A stretch of DNA of 64,000 bases from Vitreoscilla massiliensis (GTDB lineage Bacteria; Pseudomonadota; Gammaproteobacteria; Burkholderiales; Neisseriaceae). Within the stretch, counting starts at the first letter, position 1. The number at the start of each line of letters is the position of its first letter. The position numbers and the translations under genes were made by a program. The notes beneath the pieces are model-generated. The model searched no databases and was not told the DNA's origin. It worked only from the letters and a program-made list of their open reading frames with translations. Below, piece by piece: positions 25,157-33,830 of the stretch. Location: assembly GCF_001457815.1 (NCBI RefSeq), contig NZ_LN898219.1, positions 587,996 through 651,995 of the forward strand. The letters run 5' to 3'.

Positions 25157-26680
25157 ATGACTGTGATCAAGCAACAGGATTTTATCCAAAGCATTGCTGA
25201 TGCATTTCAATTCATCAGTTATTACCACCCCAAAGACTTTATTCAAGCATTAACCAAAGCATGGGAAAAAGAAGAAAACCCTGCTGCCAAAGATGCGATG
25301 ACGCAGATTTTGGTGAACAGCCGCATGTGTGCCGAAGGCCGTCGTCCGATTTGCCAAGATACCGGCATTGCTGTGGTATTTTTGAAAGTCGGCATGAACG
25401 TGCAATGGGATGCTGAATTGTCGATTCAAGACATGGTGAACGAAGGCGTGCGCCAAGCGTATGCCCACCCAGACAACAAATTGCGCGCGTCTATCTTGCG
25501 CGACCCTGCTGGCAAACGCCAAAACACCAAAGACAATACCCCAGCCGTGGTGCACATGGAAATTGTCCAAGGCGACAAAGTCGAAGTGATATGCGCGGCC
25601 AAAGGCGGTGGTTCTGAAAACAAATCCAAATTGGTGATGCTCAACCCATCTGATTCCATCGTGGATTGGGTGTTGAAAACCGTGCCTACCATGGGCGCAG
25701 GTTGGTGTCCTCCTGGCATCTTGGGCATAGGCATAGGCGGTACACCAGAAAAAGCCGCTTTGATGGCCAAAGAATCGTTGATGGGCCACATCGACATCCA
25801 CGAATTGCAAGACAAAGCCAAATCAGGCGCAGAATTGACCACGGTTGAAGCCTTGCGTTTGGAATTGTTTGAAAAAGTGAACGCCTTGGGCATAGGCGCA
25901 CAAGGTTTGGGCGGTTTGACCACCGTCTTGGATGTGAAAATCTTCGATTACCCAACCCACGCCGCGTCTAAACCGGTGGCAATGATTCCTAACTGCGCCG
26001 CTACCCGTCACGTGGAATTTGAATTGGATGGTTCAGGCCCAGCCGTATTGGAAGCACCGAGCTTGGAAGACTGGCCAGACATCACTTACGACCCGCAAAA
26101 CGGCAAACGCGTGAACTTGGACAACATCACCAAAGAAGAAGTCGCTTCATGGAAAATCGGCGACGTATTGCTCTTAAACGGTAAAATCTTGACCGGTCGC
26201 GATGCCGCGCACAAACGCTTGGTCGACATGATTAACAAAGGCGAAGAATTGCCGGTTGATTTTACCAACCGCGTGATTTACTACGTCGGCCCTGTTGACC
26301 CAGTCGGCGATGAAGTGGTCGGCCCTGCAGGCCCAACCACTGCCACGCGCATGGACAAATTCACCCGCACCATGTTGGAAAAAACCGGCTTGCTCGGCAT
26401 GATAGGCAAATCAGAACGCGGCCCAGTAGCGTGCGAAGCCATCGCCGACAACCAAGCCGTGTACTTGATGGCCGTGGGCGGCTCGGCTTACTTGGTGTCT
26501 AAAGCGATCAAATCGTCTAAAGTATTGGCGTTTGAAGAATTGGGCATGGAAGCGATTTACGAATTTGAAGTGAAAGACATGCCTGTAACCGTGGCGGTTG
26601 ACCCGACAGGTAAATCGGTACACGCGATTGCACCGAAACAATGGCAAGCCAAAATCGGCATTTTGCCTGTTGATGCTTAA
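25157..26680 (+). CDS. fumA: class I (iron-sulfur) fumarate hydratase
   Basis: This cytosolic TCA-cycle enzyme interconverts fumarate and malate using an oxygen-sensitive [4Fe-4S] cluster. The 507-residue protein joins the fumarase alpha and beta regions in one chain. The first cluster cysteine region is NSRMCAEGRRPICQDTG near residue 57; the C-terminal part has GPAGPTTATRMDKFTRTMLE and IGKSERGPVACEAI. The length is typical of single-chain class I fumarases. An AAAAAGG ribosome-binding site precedes the ATG. It is monocistronic, with a DUS terminator directly after. Confidence 0.95.
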   Translation: MTVIKQQDFIQSIADAFQFISYYHPKDFIQALTKAWEKEENPAAKDAMTQILVNSRMCAEGRRPICQDTGIAVVFLKVGMNVQWDAELSIQDMVNEGVRQAYAHPDNKLRASILRDPAGKRQNTKDNTPAVVHMEIVQGDKVEVICAAKGGGSENKSKLVMLNPSDSIVDWVLKTVPTMGAGWCPPGILGIGIGGTPEKAALMAKESLMGHIDIHELQDKAKSGAELTTVEALRLELFEKVNALGIGAQGLGGLTTVLDVKIFDYPTHAASKPVAMIPNCAATRHVEFELDGSGPAVLEAPSLEDWPDITYDPQNGKRVNLDNITKEEVASWKIGDVLLLNGKILTGRDAAHKRLVDMINKGEELPVDFTNRVIYYVGPVDPVGDEVVGPAGPTTATRMDKFTRTMLEKTGLLGMIGKSERGPVACEAIADNQAVYLMAVGGSAYLVSKAIKSSKVLAFEELGMEAIYEFEVKDMPVTVAVDPTGKSVHAIAPKQWQAKIGILPVDA

Positions 26681-26699
26681 GTCTCTGTTTGAATCATCA

Positions 26700-26733
26700 A
26701 AGCGGCCTGTAAAGCTTACAGGCCGCTTTTTTT
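26700..26733 (+). terminator. inverted DUS pair, terminator of the fumarase gene
   Basis: AAGCGGCCTGTAA (26700-26712) and TTACAGGCCGCTT (26716-26728) with a short loop, followed by a T-run to 26733. Confidence 0.9.
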
Positions 26734-27020
26734 AACAATAAAATGACCATTTAAAATAGACATTGCGGGAAAAATAGCAATGAGTACATCACTTTATTGG
26801 ATGTACTGAGATTGGAAAATATGGAAAGTGTATTTGTATTGGGTTACGAATCCGATTTTAACAGGGAGTATTGTTTATCTTAAAGCGGGTTTGAATAAGA
26901 TACTGCGCATTACTTTACTGAGTTTTTGAACTAACATTGTCCGAGTTTGGTGTATGCTTAAGGCTTATGGATGCCATACCGTGGTAATAATCTTCAATAA
27001 CAATAGAAAGAGCTTAAAGA
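26734..27020. other. AT-rich gene-free stretch before the Sel1 locus
   Basis: There is no ORF with coding character and no DUS. The composition is clearly more AT-rich than the flanking genes and continues through the Sel1 gene. Confidence 0.4.
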
Positions 27021-27173
27021 ATGTATGTAACTAGAGTGACGATTTTATCGTTCATTTTTTCATTCTGTTTTAGTTATGGTTTGGCTGATACTGGTCGGCT
27101 TGAAGAGCTGCAAATGAAAGCCAATAAAGGGAATGTAGAGGCACAATATAATCTTGAGGGTGGTGGTGTATGA
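27021..27173 (+). pseudogene. detached 5' part of the Sel1-repeat gene (signal peptide and first half-repeat)
   Basis: An ATG at 27021, after an AAAGA ribosome-binding site, opens a 50-codon frame. It starts with a signal peptide-like segment (VTILSFIFSFCFSYGLA), then LEELQMKANKGNVEAQYNL, the start of a Sel1 repeat, before stopping at a TGA. The consensus next residues (G-x-M-Y-x-x-G-x-G-V) are present in pieces in other frames: TATGAAGAT and AATAAAGGGGTT. This indicates small indels between about 27155 and 27185. The stop overlaps the downstream ATG as ATGA, so re-initiation is possible. Read whole, the ancestral protein was secreted. Confidence 0.6.
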
Positions 27174-27937
27174 AGATGAATAAAGGGGTTACTCAAAATG
27201 ATACCACAGTAGTTGAGTGGGATTTTAAAGCGACTGAGCAAGCAGCTGAGCAAGGAGATGTTGAGGCACAAAATAGTCTTGGGTTTATGTATGAACAGGG
27301 ACAAGGGGTTGCTCGAAACTATGCCAAAGCGTTTGAGTGGTATTTAAAATCAGCTGAACAAGGAGTTGCTGAGGCACAAAATAACCTTGGTAACATATAT
27401 TTAAATGGATTAGGGGTTGCTCAAAACGATGCCAAAGCGGTGGAGTGGTATTCAAAAGCGGCTGAGCAAGGGCTGGCATTTGCACAAAATAGCCTTGGAT
27501 TTATGTATTTAAATGGACAAGGGGTTGCTCAAAGTGATGCCAAAGCGTTTGAGTGGTATTTAAAAGCAGCTGAGCAAGGACTGCCTTGGGCACAATTCAA
27601 CCTTGGTAACATATATTTAAATGGATTAGGGGTTACTCAAAGCGATACCAAAGCAGTGGAGTGGTATTTAAAAGCAGCTGAGCAAGGATTGGCTTCGGCA
27701 CAATTCAACCTTGGATTTATGTATTTATATGGACAAGGAGTTGCTCAAAGCGATTCCAAAGCGTTTGAATGTTATCTCAAAGCCGCTGAGCAAGAAGATG
27801 CTAGTGCACAATATGTCCTTGGGGTAATGTATTATGAAGGGCGAGGAGTGGCTAAAAATGAAGCCAAGGCAATAGAATGGCTGACTAAAGCAGCGAATAA
27901 TGGAAATATGGAAGCAAAGGAAATCTTATCAAAGTAA
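27170..27937 (+). CDS. Sel1-like (TPR-type) repeat protein lacking its signal peptide
   Basis: The 255-residue product consists of about six complete 36-residue Sel1 repeats of the form LGxMYxxGxGVxxxxxKAxEWYxKAAEQG, with partial repeats at both ends. Repeats alternate between a GFMY...GQGV...KAFEW type and a GNIYLNGLGV...KAVEW type, showing duplication of a two-repeat (72-residue) unit. Such proteins mediate protein-protein contacts. As annotated it has no signal peptide; the secretion signal lies in the overlapping frame at 27021-27173. The region is AT-rich compared with its neighbours, suggesting recent acquisition or rapid change. It may be a pseudogene or a re-initiated cytoplasmic form. 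Confidence 0.75.
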   Translation: MKMNKGVTQNDTTVVEWDFKATEQAAEQGDVEAQNSLGFMYEQGQGVARNYAKAFEWYLKSAEQGVAEAQNNLGNIYLNGLGVAQNDAKAVEWYSKAAEQGLAFAQNSLGFMYLNGQGVAQSDAKAFEWYLKAAEQGLPWAQFNLGNIYLNGLGVTQSDTKAVEWYLKAAEQGLASAQFNLGFMYLYGQGVAQSDSKAFECYLKAAEQEDASAQYVLGVMYYEGRGVAKNEAKAIEWLTKAANNGNMEAKEILSK

Positions 27938-28001
27938 AACCGAAATAGGATTTAGAATTTTAATCAAGCAAGATATTTCAGTTCGAGAAGTGATATATTT
28001 G

Positions 28002-28042
28002 AATAGCCTCAAGTTGTTGTTCACAACATGAGGCTATTTTAT
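28002..28042 (+). terminator. terminator after the Sel1 gene
   Basis: AATAGCCTCA (28002-28011) pairs with TGAGGCTATT (28029-28038), with an inner GTTGT/ACAAC stem, followed by T's. It has no DUS core. Confidence 0.75.
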
Positions 28043-28123
28043 GGTGTTAAGGGCAAAACAGTAAGTGCTATATATCGTATTTCACACTGTATTTATTCGT
28101 CTATTGTATTGGTATTAAAGCGT

Positions 28124-28996
28124 TTAAATCATACGCACTATCAATTCATAACCAGTGTATTTGCGGATGTTGATGACGCCATTGTCGAGCAATAAATACT
28201 GGCCTTTAATGCCTTGCAGCGTGCCGCGTATGGTTGGGGTTTTGTCCAGATTGTGCGACTTGATTTTGGCAGGATAGGCATCTACTGGGTAGATGAATTC
28301 GCGCGTTTGTTCTTGCTCGAGGATGTCTATGTCTTCGGCAAACTCGGTGTTGGCGCTGAATTCGGTACGTATGGCTTCAATTTTCGGGGCGAATTCTTGC
28401 AATAATTGCTCGCGCACTTCGACCAAATTTAATGGCTCGGCCGAGCCTTTGAGTAGTTTGCGCCAATCGGTTTTGTCGGCCACTTGCTCGCCAAACATGA
28501 TTTCCAATTGACCCGATAAGCGGCGCGAACCGACTTGCATGATGGGTAAGGCTTGGGTCGCACCTTGGTCTAGCCAACGTGTCGGCATTTGGCCCAAGCG
28601 GGTGATGCCGACTTTCAAGGCGCTGGAATTGGCCAAATAGACGATGTGTGGTTGGAAGCATACCTCGTGCGCAAACGGCTCTTCGCGGCAAGTGCCCAAA
28701 TGGTAATGGCAGGTTTCCGGTTTCATGATGCACATGTCGCAAGCGGCTTTGGTTTTGAAACACTTAAAGCAATGACCTTGCGCATACGATTTGGGGGTTT
28801 TGCTGCCGCAAGAGACGCAGTAAATATTGCCCGTCCATTCCAATTCGATTTCCTGTCCCAACACAAACGGCTGATTGACCGTGGCTTGGTCGAGGACGAA
28901 TTGGTATTCAACTTGGGCCGATGGCGTGGCATCGGCATCGCTGGGCAGTGGCGCTAAGGCCGTGTGCATTTTGTGGCAAACGCCTTGAAATTGCAT
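28124..28996 (-). CDS. DUF2797 family protein
   Basis: The 290-residue protein, from the ATG at 28996 with AAAGAG 6 bases before it, has an N-terminal beta-rich region, then a cysteine-rich zinc-binding cluster (YCVSCGSKTPKSYAQGHCFKCF, then CDMCIMKPETCHYH and GTCREE at about residues 68-115). This is followed by HIVYLANSSALKVGITR and RWLDQGATQALPI, the pattern of DUF2797. The VYLA...KVGITR part resembles the core of GIY-YIG-type nuclease folds, but activity is unproven. The longer upstream start (29023) lacks support. No neighbour suggests a pathway. Confidence 0.82.
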   Translation of the reverse strand: MQFQGVCHKMHTALAPLPSDADATPSAQVEYQFVLDQATVNQPFVLGQEIELEWTGNIYCVSCGSKTPKSYAQGHCFKCFKTKAACDMCIMKPETCHYHLGTCREEPFAHEVCFQPHIVYLANSSALKVGITRLGQMPTRWLDQGATQALPIMQVGSRRLSGQLEIMFGEQVADKTDWRKLLKGSAEPLNLVEVREQLLQEFAPKIEAIRTEFSANTEFAEDIDILEQEQTREFIYPVDAYPAKIKSHNLDKTPTIRGTLQGIKGQYLLLDNGVINIRKYTGYELIVRMI

Positions 28997-29220
28997 GATT
29001 GACTCTTTATGGGCTAGGGACAAGGGTAAGCAAGACGGGCTGCTTAGGTTAGGGAGAACCAGATGCTGTTGGGGGCAGCAGCAATACGGCAGATGGGATT
29101 ATACAACACAGTCTGAGTGGTGCTGTAGCAATCGGGTCAGTGCTTGTTGCTTAACAGTGTTGAGGTGGTGGTGTGATTAACAAATATGCAAGTATGTAGG
29201 CGCATGTGTACCCACACACA

Positions 29221-29268
29221 GCGGCCTGTAAGCGTCAATCAACCGCTAAACAGGCTTTACAGGCCGCT
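29221..29268 (-). repeat. widely spaced inverted DUS pair
   Basis: GCGGCCTGTAA (29221-29231) and TTACAGGCCGC (29257-29267) are 25 bases apart, the longest loop of any complete pair in the window. There is no T-run, so a role as terminator for the gene at 29282 is doubtful. Confidence 0.6.
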
Positions 29269-29281
29269 GTGTCGATAAGGT

Positions 29282-29941
29282 TTAAACCCTGATATAACCA
29301 TCTGCATCTTTGCGCTTGAAGGCGGCCCGTATCATGTCAAACAGCGATGCCCATGCCATGATGGCGGGGATAAAAGGGTCGGCGTGCGGATGGCGCAGCA
29401 AGTAGAAGAACAACAACACGATGGTGAGAAAAGAAACGCCAAAATAAATGCCGCCGCGTTTGTAATTGCCGGCCACAAACCAATGCAAGCCAAACCCGCC
29501 CAAGCAAAACGCACACAGCATAAACAGCCATTTTCTAACGCGGTATTCGCCCGCTGCGGTCTTCTTTTTGCGCTGGTGTTTCTTGAGCTTGATGCCCTTG
29601 CTTTGAGGCGGGTAGAGGATGGTGCTTTGATAAGGTGAAGTGGGCGTTGCCGCCGCAGTCACAGGTGTTGCGGCGCTGTGCAGGTGTTGCGAGGAATTCG
29701 AGCTGTGGGTTGGAGCGGTGTGGTGAGTATGGGTGGTATGTTGGATTGGAGCCGTGCTGTGGCCGCCAAACAATTGCGCATTGTAAGCCTGTCGCTTGAC
29801 GGGATTGAGCAAGACCAAACGGATCTTGGTAACGACTTCGGGTTTGAGGGTTTGGTTGACCTCGTGTTTGGCTATCATGCGGTTGATGTCTTGCGCGCTG
29901 GCGTTGGGGTCTATGCCCAAAATCTCATACACATTCACCAT
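29282..29941 (-). CDS. J-domain-like/TM2-domain membrane protein
   Basis: The 219-residue protein (ATG at 29941, GGAGAAG upstream) starts with a DnaJ-like segment (VNVYEILGIDPNASAQDINRMI ... LLNPVKRQAYNAQLFGG). At the position of the essential HPD triad it has KHEVNQ, so it should not stimulate DnaK. A Thr/His/Ser/Pro-rich linker (about 78-125) and a basic patch (KLKKHQRKKK) follow, then two hydrophobic segments typical of TM2 domains (KWLFMLCAFCLGGFGLHWFVAG and a second near residue 175). It is probably an inner-membrane protein with an adaptor-type N-terminal domain. Function unknown. Confidence 0.72.
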   Translation of the reverse strand: MVNVYEILGIDPNASAQDINRMIAKHEVNQTLKPEVVTKIRLVLLNPVKRQAYNAQLFGGHSTAPIQHTTHTHHTAPTHSSNSSQHLHSAATPVTAAATPTSPYQSTILYPPQSKGIKLKKHQRKKKTAAGEYRVRKWLFMLCAFCLGGFGLHWFVAGNYKRGGIYFGVSFLTIVLLFFYLLRHPHADPFIPAIMAWASLFDMIRAAFKRKDADGYIRV

Positions 29942-30264
29942 ATGCTTCTCCCTTATTGAAAAGTGTTGTGCGTATTGTTTTCTTAATCTTAACATCGGTG
30001 TAGGTACACGCCATCCGCAAAATGTTTCAATGGCTGGAATACCGCTTTGGTGTGGTTTGGTTCATACACCGCGGCAGCAATGCCAACACAACCACATGAG
30101 GGTGATGCGTCTCAGATGGAATAGGGAAGCAAACAAGCGGCCTGTAAAACATTACAGGCCGCTTGTAAGCGATATGGTATGAGAACGCAGAGTATGAGGG
30201 AGTCGAAGGCGGGATACCGCTTATGGTTTTATTGCACCAATATGCCGATGTTTCAGACCACACC
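29942..30264. other. intergenic stretch with one DUS inverted repeat
   Basis: ACAAGCGGCCTGTAA and TTACAGGCCGCTTGT (30133-30166) form a 15-base-pair stem with a four-base loop and no strong T-run. It lies downstream of the deaminase gene (minus strand) and probably ends it. Nothing else is recognisable. Confidence 0.6.
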
Positions 30265-30753
30265 TTATTGCGGCTGTTTGGCAAACGCTTGGCGGTACAA
30301 ATCGCGCATTTCTTCTTCAAATTCCTCCACCGGTCCTTCGGTTTCAAGCTGGGGGGCGACTTGTTGGATGGACAGCGTGGCCACGGGGGCGGTTGGGGCT
30401 TGCCATTGTTGCAACCACGTTTGCAATTGTTGGCTGGAGGTGGCGTAAACGATTTTGCCCAAGCCCACCCACGCATGAGCGGCGGAGCACATTGGGCAGT
30501 GTTCGCCTGAGGTATACACCACGCAATGGGCGCGTTCGTCTGGGCTTAAATTGGTGGCGGCCCAGCGTGCGATGGCGAATTCGGGGTGTTGGGTGGCGTC
30601 GCCACCGGCGACATGGTTGTGGTCTTGGTAGAGGATGTCGCCAAATTGGTTGACCAAGATGGATCCAAACGGCTCATCGCCTGCGTACAAGGCGGTTTGG
30701 GCGAGGTCTACACACAGGCGCAGGTAGTTGTAATCGGCAGCGGTTAAGGCCAT
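30265..30753 (-). CDS. cytidine/deoxycytidylate-type nucleoside deaminase
   Basis: This 162-residue zinc-dependent deaminase has the zinc and proton-shuttle residues in GDATQHPEFAIARWA (His and Glu, with Pro between them where many relatives have Ala) and SGEHCPMCSAAH (two zinc cysteines). The layout fits the guanine deaminase/tRNA-adenosine deaminase branch of the CMP/dCMP deaminase superfamily. TadA normally has HAE and PCxxC, and here the residue before the first Cys is His, so a free-base or nucleoside deaminase is more likely than TadA. The substrate cannot be assigned. It has its own upstream region. Confidence 0.8.
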   Translation of the reverse strand: MALTAADYNYLRLCVDLAQTALYAGDEPFGSILVNQFGDILYQDHNHVAGGDATQHPEFAIARWAATNLSPDERAHCVVYTSGEHCPMCSAAHAWVGLGKIVYATSSQQLQTWLQQWQAPTAPVATLSIQQVAPQLETEGPVEEFEEEMRDLYRQAFAKQPQ

Positions 30754-30920
30754 ATTGAGCTCCTAGGTAGACGTGGTGAGTGGGTGTTTTTTTTTAGCTA
30801 TTGCAACAGATGCACGGTGTTGAAGTCAATCAGTCGTGGCAAATATAGTTTTGCTGCCGATACATTAGGAATAGGCGAGAGGGCAAGGGCAATAGAAATA
30901 CGCTGGCGCTGAGCAAAATA

Positions 30921-30952
30921 AAGCGGCCTGTAAATGTTTACAGGCCGCTTAT
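30921..30952 (-). terminator. inverted DUS pair, terminator of the MFS gene
   Basis: AAGCGGCCTGTAAA, loop TG, TTTACAGGCCGCTT (30921-30950), the same 30 bases as at 8011-8040. On the minus strand it is followed by TATTTTGC. Confidence 0.82.
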
Positions 30953-30969
30953 TTGAGTTTAAAACGCCA

Positions 30970-32364
30970 TCAGTGTTTGGCAGCGGTTTGTGCGACTGGC
31001 TGCTGCAGCGCTTGTGCCGAGCTGTCCGATGATTTGCGTATGAGCAAGACACACACCCATGCCAAGGCCAAAGGCACGGCCAAGGCGAAGAAATAACCAT
31101 TGACACCGGATTGCGCCAAGATGGAGCCGCCTATGGCCGAACCGATGATGGCACCAAAACGCCCCATGCCTATGGCCCAACCGGTGGCGGTGGCGCGCAC
31201 TTGCGCCGGATAAGACGCCACCACCAAGTAATTCAACACCAATTGTTGGCCGCCTATGCCGAAACCTGCCAAGGCAATCAGCGCAAACACCACGCCCCAT
31301 TGTTGGTTGTGGATGACCAAACCCAAGGCGATGGCGATGGCGATGCCACAGGCAAACATGAAATACAGGATTTTGCTGATGTTCAATTTCGGCAGGTAAT
31401 ACGCCAATGGAATGGCAAACACGATAAAGGCGGCGTTGACTGTGACCGAAGCATACGGTGCGTCGGCAGGGCTTAAACCTGCTTGCTTCAAAATGGTGGG
31501 CAACCACGACAGCAACATAAACCAAGCAATCCAGTTAAAGAAATACGTGCCCCACACGCCTACAGTTGTGCGGGCCAAACCCGGTTGGAACAAAGTCGAT
31601 AATTTGGCCGTTGCAATCGGCTGTTGGTCGTCGGTTTGGGCAAAACTGCTGGCGCTGATTTGGACTGGTTTGCCGGTGATTTTGCCTAAAATGCGCTTAA
31701 TTTGTTGCTGATTGCGCGCAGTGTGACGTTGCGACAGGTATTCCAACGATTCGGGCAAGGCGAAATACACCGCCACCAATAACAGCAAGGGCAAGACACC
31801 ACCCAAGATGTAAATGCTTTGCCAACCCCATACTGGCAGAATTTTCGCCGCCAACAAACCGCCCAACATCGCTCCAGCAGGCAAGGCCAATAAAATGCCA
31901 GTGGTCACCAAGCCTTTGTGGCGTTTCGGTGCGTATTCAGATGCCAGCGACAGCAGCACCGGCGTGGCGCCGCCCATGCCCAAGCCGGCAATCACGCGCA
32001 AGATGAAAATGTGGTTTAAATGGGTGGCAAATGCAGTGAGCAAGGTCGAGCTGGCAAACAAGGCCATACACAGCATCAGGGTTTTGTGGCGGCCAAGTTT
32101 GTCGCCCAACATGCCCAGCAGCATCGCACCGACGGTCATGCCGATGATGCCGGCGGTCAATACCGGCGCCAAAGCCTTGGCTTCTAGCCCAAAAGCCTCA
32201 ATGATGGCAGGGCCAGTAAAGGCCAAGGCTTGGGTGTCGAAACCGTCAAATAAGGCGATTAAAAAACACAAAATGATGACGCGCCATTGAAAGGGCGAAA
32301 TTTTGGTGTCGATGGGAAGGCGGATGGATTCATCCAGTGATGAATTTGGGGGTGCTGCACTCAT
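30970..32364 (-). CDS. MFS transporter, aromatic acid:H+ symporter (AAHS) type
   Basis: The 464-residue inner-membrane protein has 12 predicted helices. Key motifs are the TM1 acidic motif LFDGFDTQALAF, the loop 2-3 motif MLGDKLGRHKT, and RVIAGLGMGGATPVLLSLASEY, all typical of the PcaK/BenK/MhpT group that imports 4-hydroxybenzoate and related acids. An atypical patch is the basic linker between helices 6 and 7 (SQRHTARNQQQIKRILGKI). No aromatic-degradation enzymes lie nearby, so the substrate is not known. A DUS terminator follows; the upstream 340 bases are non-coding. Confidence 0.88.
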   Translation of the reverse strand: MSAAPPNSSLDESIRLPIDTKISPFQWRVIILCFLIALFDGFDTQALAFTGPAIIEAFGLEAKALAPVLTAGIIGMTVGAMLLGMLGDKLGRHKTLMLCMALFASSTLLTAFATHLNHIFILRVIAGLGMGGATPVLLSLASEYAPKRHKGLVTTGILLALPAGAMLGGLLAAKILPVWGWQSIYILGGVLPLLLLVAVYFALPESLEYLSQRHTARNQQQIKRILGKITGKPVQISASSFAQTDDQQPIATAKLSTLFQPGLARTTVGVWGTYFFNWIAWFMLLSWLPTILKQAGLSPADAPYASVTVNAAFIVFAIPLAYYLPKLNISKILYFMFACGIAIAIALGLVIHNQQWGVVFALIALAGFGIGGQQLVLNYLVVASYPAQVRATATGWAIGMGRFGAIIGSAIGGSILAQSGVNGYFFALAVPLALAWVCVLLIRKSSDSSAQALQQPVAQTAAKH

Positions 32365-32711
32365 ATTGGTTTTCCTTGTCGATGTGTGATTTTTTTATTA
32401 TGAATATGCGTTTATTATGAATGTGGAGATAAGGCTGATATGGCCTTGGTTTGAGGGTAGTTTATCCATCGCAACAATACCAATATCATTTGGGTCTGCC
32501 GTCATACCGTACGGGTATGTAGGTCGATATGGGCATTTAACTGTGCGAGCAATAGCGCGCCATGGCAACACAAACACGGCTGAATATAGCGCATGGGTCT
32601 GAAAAATAGCAGTATCTGCATTCTGTTCTCTACAGCCCGTCCATAATCGGTTAAAATAGCGACTCTTTCAGGCCGCCTACCTTTAGGCACTCATTAGGAA
32701 ATTTGTCATTC
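32365..32711. other. divergent promoter region between the MFS gene and purM
   Basis: There is no plausible ORF. The stretch must hold the promoters of both genes; a TAAAAT box (near 32653) before purM is the only -10-like element I noted, and its -35 is poor. There is no DUS pair. Confidence 0.35.
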
Positions 32712-33749
32712 ATGAGCGACTCTTTAAGTTATCGCGATGCTGGTGTCGATATCGACGCGGGCGATCAATTGGTTGAAAACATCAAGCCGTTTGCAAAACG
32801 CACCATGCGTCCTGAAGTATTGGGCGATTTGGGTGGTTTTGGTGCGTTGGTGGAAATCAGCAAAAAATACCAAAATCCGGTGTTGGTTTCAGGCACCGAT
32901 GGTGTGGGCACCAAATTGAAATTGGCGTTTGACTGGGACAAACACGACACCGTGGGCATAGACTTGGTGGCGATGAGCGTGAACGATATTCTGGTGCAAG
33001 GCGCCGAACCATTGTTCTTCTTGGACTATTTTGCCTGTGGCAAATTGGATGTGGCGCGCGCTACCGATGTCATCAAAGGCATCGCCCAAGGTTGTGAAGA
33101 ATCTGGTTGCGCCTTAATCGGCGGCGAAACAGCGGAAATGCCAGGCATGTACCCAGAAGGCGAATACGATTTGGCCGGCTTTGCCGTGGGCGTGGTTGAA
33201 AAAGACCAAGTCATCAATGGCCGCAGCATCGTCGCTGGCGACGTGGTATTGGGTTTGGCATCGAACGGTGCGCATTCCAATGGTTACTCTTTGGTGCGCA
33301 AAATCATCGCCCGCGACAATCCTGATTTGGATGCGGCTGGCTTTGACGGTGACAAAACCTTGCGTGAAGCGATTATTGCGCCAACGCGTTTGTATGTGAA
33401 ACCCATCTTGGCGGCTTTAAAAGAGTTCACCATCAAAGGCATGGCGCACATCACTGGTGGCGGCATTACCGAAAACGTGCCACGCGTGTTGCCTGAAAAC
33501 ACTGTGGCGCAAATCGATGCAGCTTCTTGGGAATTGCCAAAATTGTTCCAATGGTTGCAACAAGCGGGCAATGTAGAGGCGCAAGAAATGTACCGCACCT
33601 TTAACTGCGGCATCGGCATGGTGGTGATTGTGGCCGCAGCAGATGCAGACAAAGCGCAAGCATTCTTGGCCGCACAAGGCGAAACCGTGTACCGTTTGGG
33701 CGCGATTCGTGAGCGTCAAGGCGACGAGCACCAAACCCAAGTGGCTTAA
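32712..33749 (+). CDS. purM: phosphoribosylformylglycinamidine cyclo-ligase (AIR synthetase)
   Basis: PurM performs the ATP-dependent ring closure of FGAM to AIR in purine synthesis. The 345-residue protein begins MSDSLSYRDAGVDIDAG and has VSGTDGVGTKLKLAFDWDKHDTVGIDLVAMSVNDI (ATP and magnesium site), GGETAEMPGMYP, and HITGGGITENVPRVLP. It is very close in sequence to the neisserial enzyme. The ATG at 32712 is chosen over the in-frame TTG at 32703. A TAGGAAA ribosome-binding site lies about 12 bases upstream. It is monocistronic. Confidence 0.96.
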   Translation: MSDSLSYRDAGVDIDAGDQLVENIKPFAKRTMRPEVLGDLGGFGALVEISKKYQNPVLVSGTDGVGTKLKLAFDWDKHDTVGIDLVAMSVNDILVQGAEPLFFLDYFACGKLDVARATDVIKGIAQGCEESGCALIGGETAEMPGMYPEGEYDLAGFAVGVVEKDQVINGRSIVAGDVVLGLASNGAHSNGYSLVRKIIARDNPDLDAAGFDGDKTLREAIIAPTRLYVKPILAALKEFTIKGMAHITGGGITENVPRVLPENTVAQIDAASWELPKLFQWLQQAGNVEAQEMYRTFNCGIGMVVIVAAADADKAQAFLAAQGETVYRLGAIRERQGDEHQTQVA

Positions 33750-33779
33750 TCAATACACCGTTAAGCACTGACATGAAAA

Positions 33780-33811
33780 AAGCGGCCTGTAATCATTTAC
33801 AGGCCGCTTTT
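33780..33811. terminator. bidirectional DUS-pair terminator between purM and a convergent gene
   Basis: AAGCGGCCTGTAA (33780-33792), loop TCAT, TTACAGGCCGCTT (33797-33809), with A's before and T's after. It can end purM and the minus-strand gene at 33831. Confidence 0.88.
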
Positions 33812-33830
33812 ATCTGTTTAAGCATCAACA

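Noticed and set aside
27150..27175. Programmed -1 frameshift joining the two Sel1 frames
   Set aside because: No slippery heptamer or downstream structure is visible, and the overlap window is only about 15 bases. Indels or re-initiation at ATGA explain it better.
30265..30753. Calling the deaminase TadA
   Set aside because: The HPE and HCPMC variants differ from the HAE and PCxxC usual in TadA, and the C-terminal half is unlike it.
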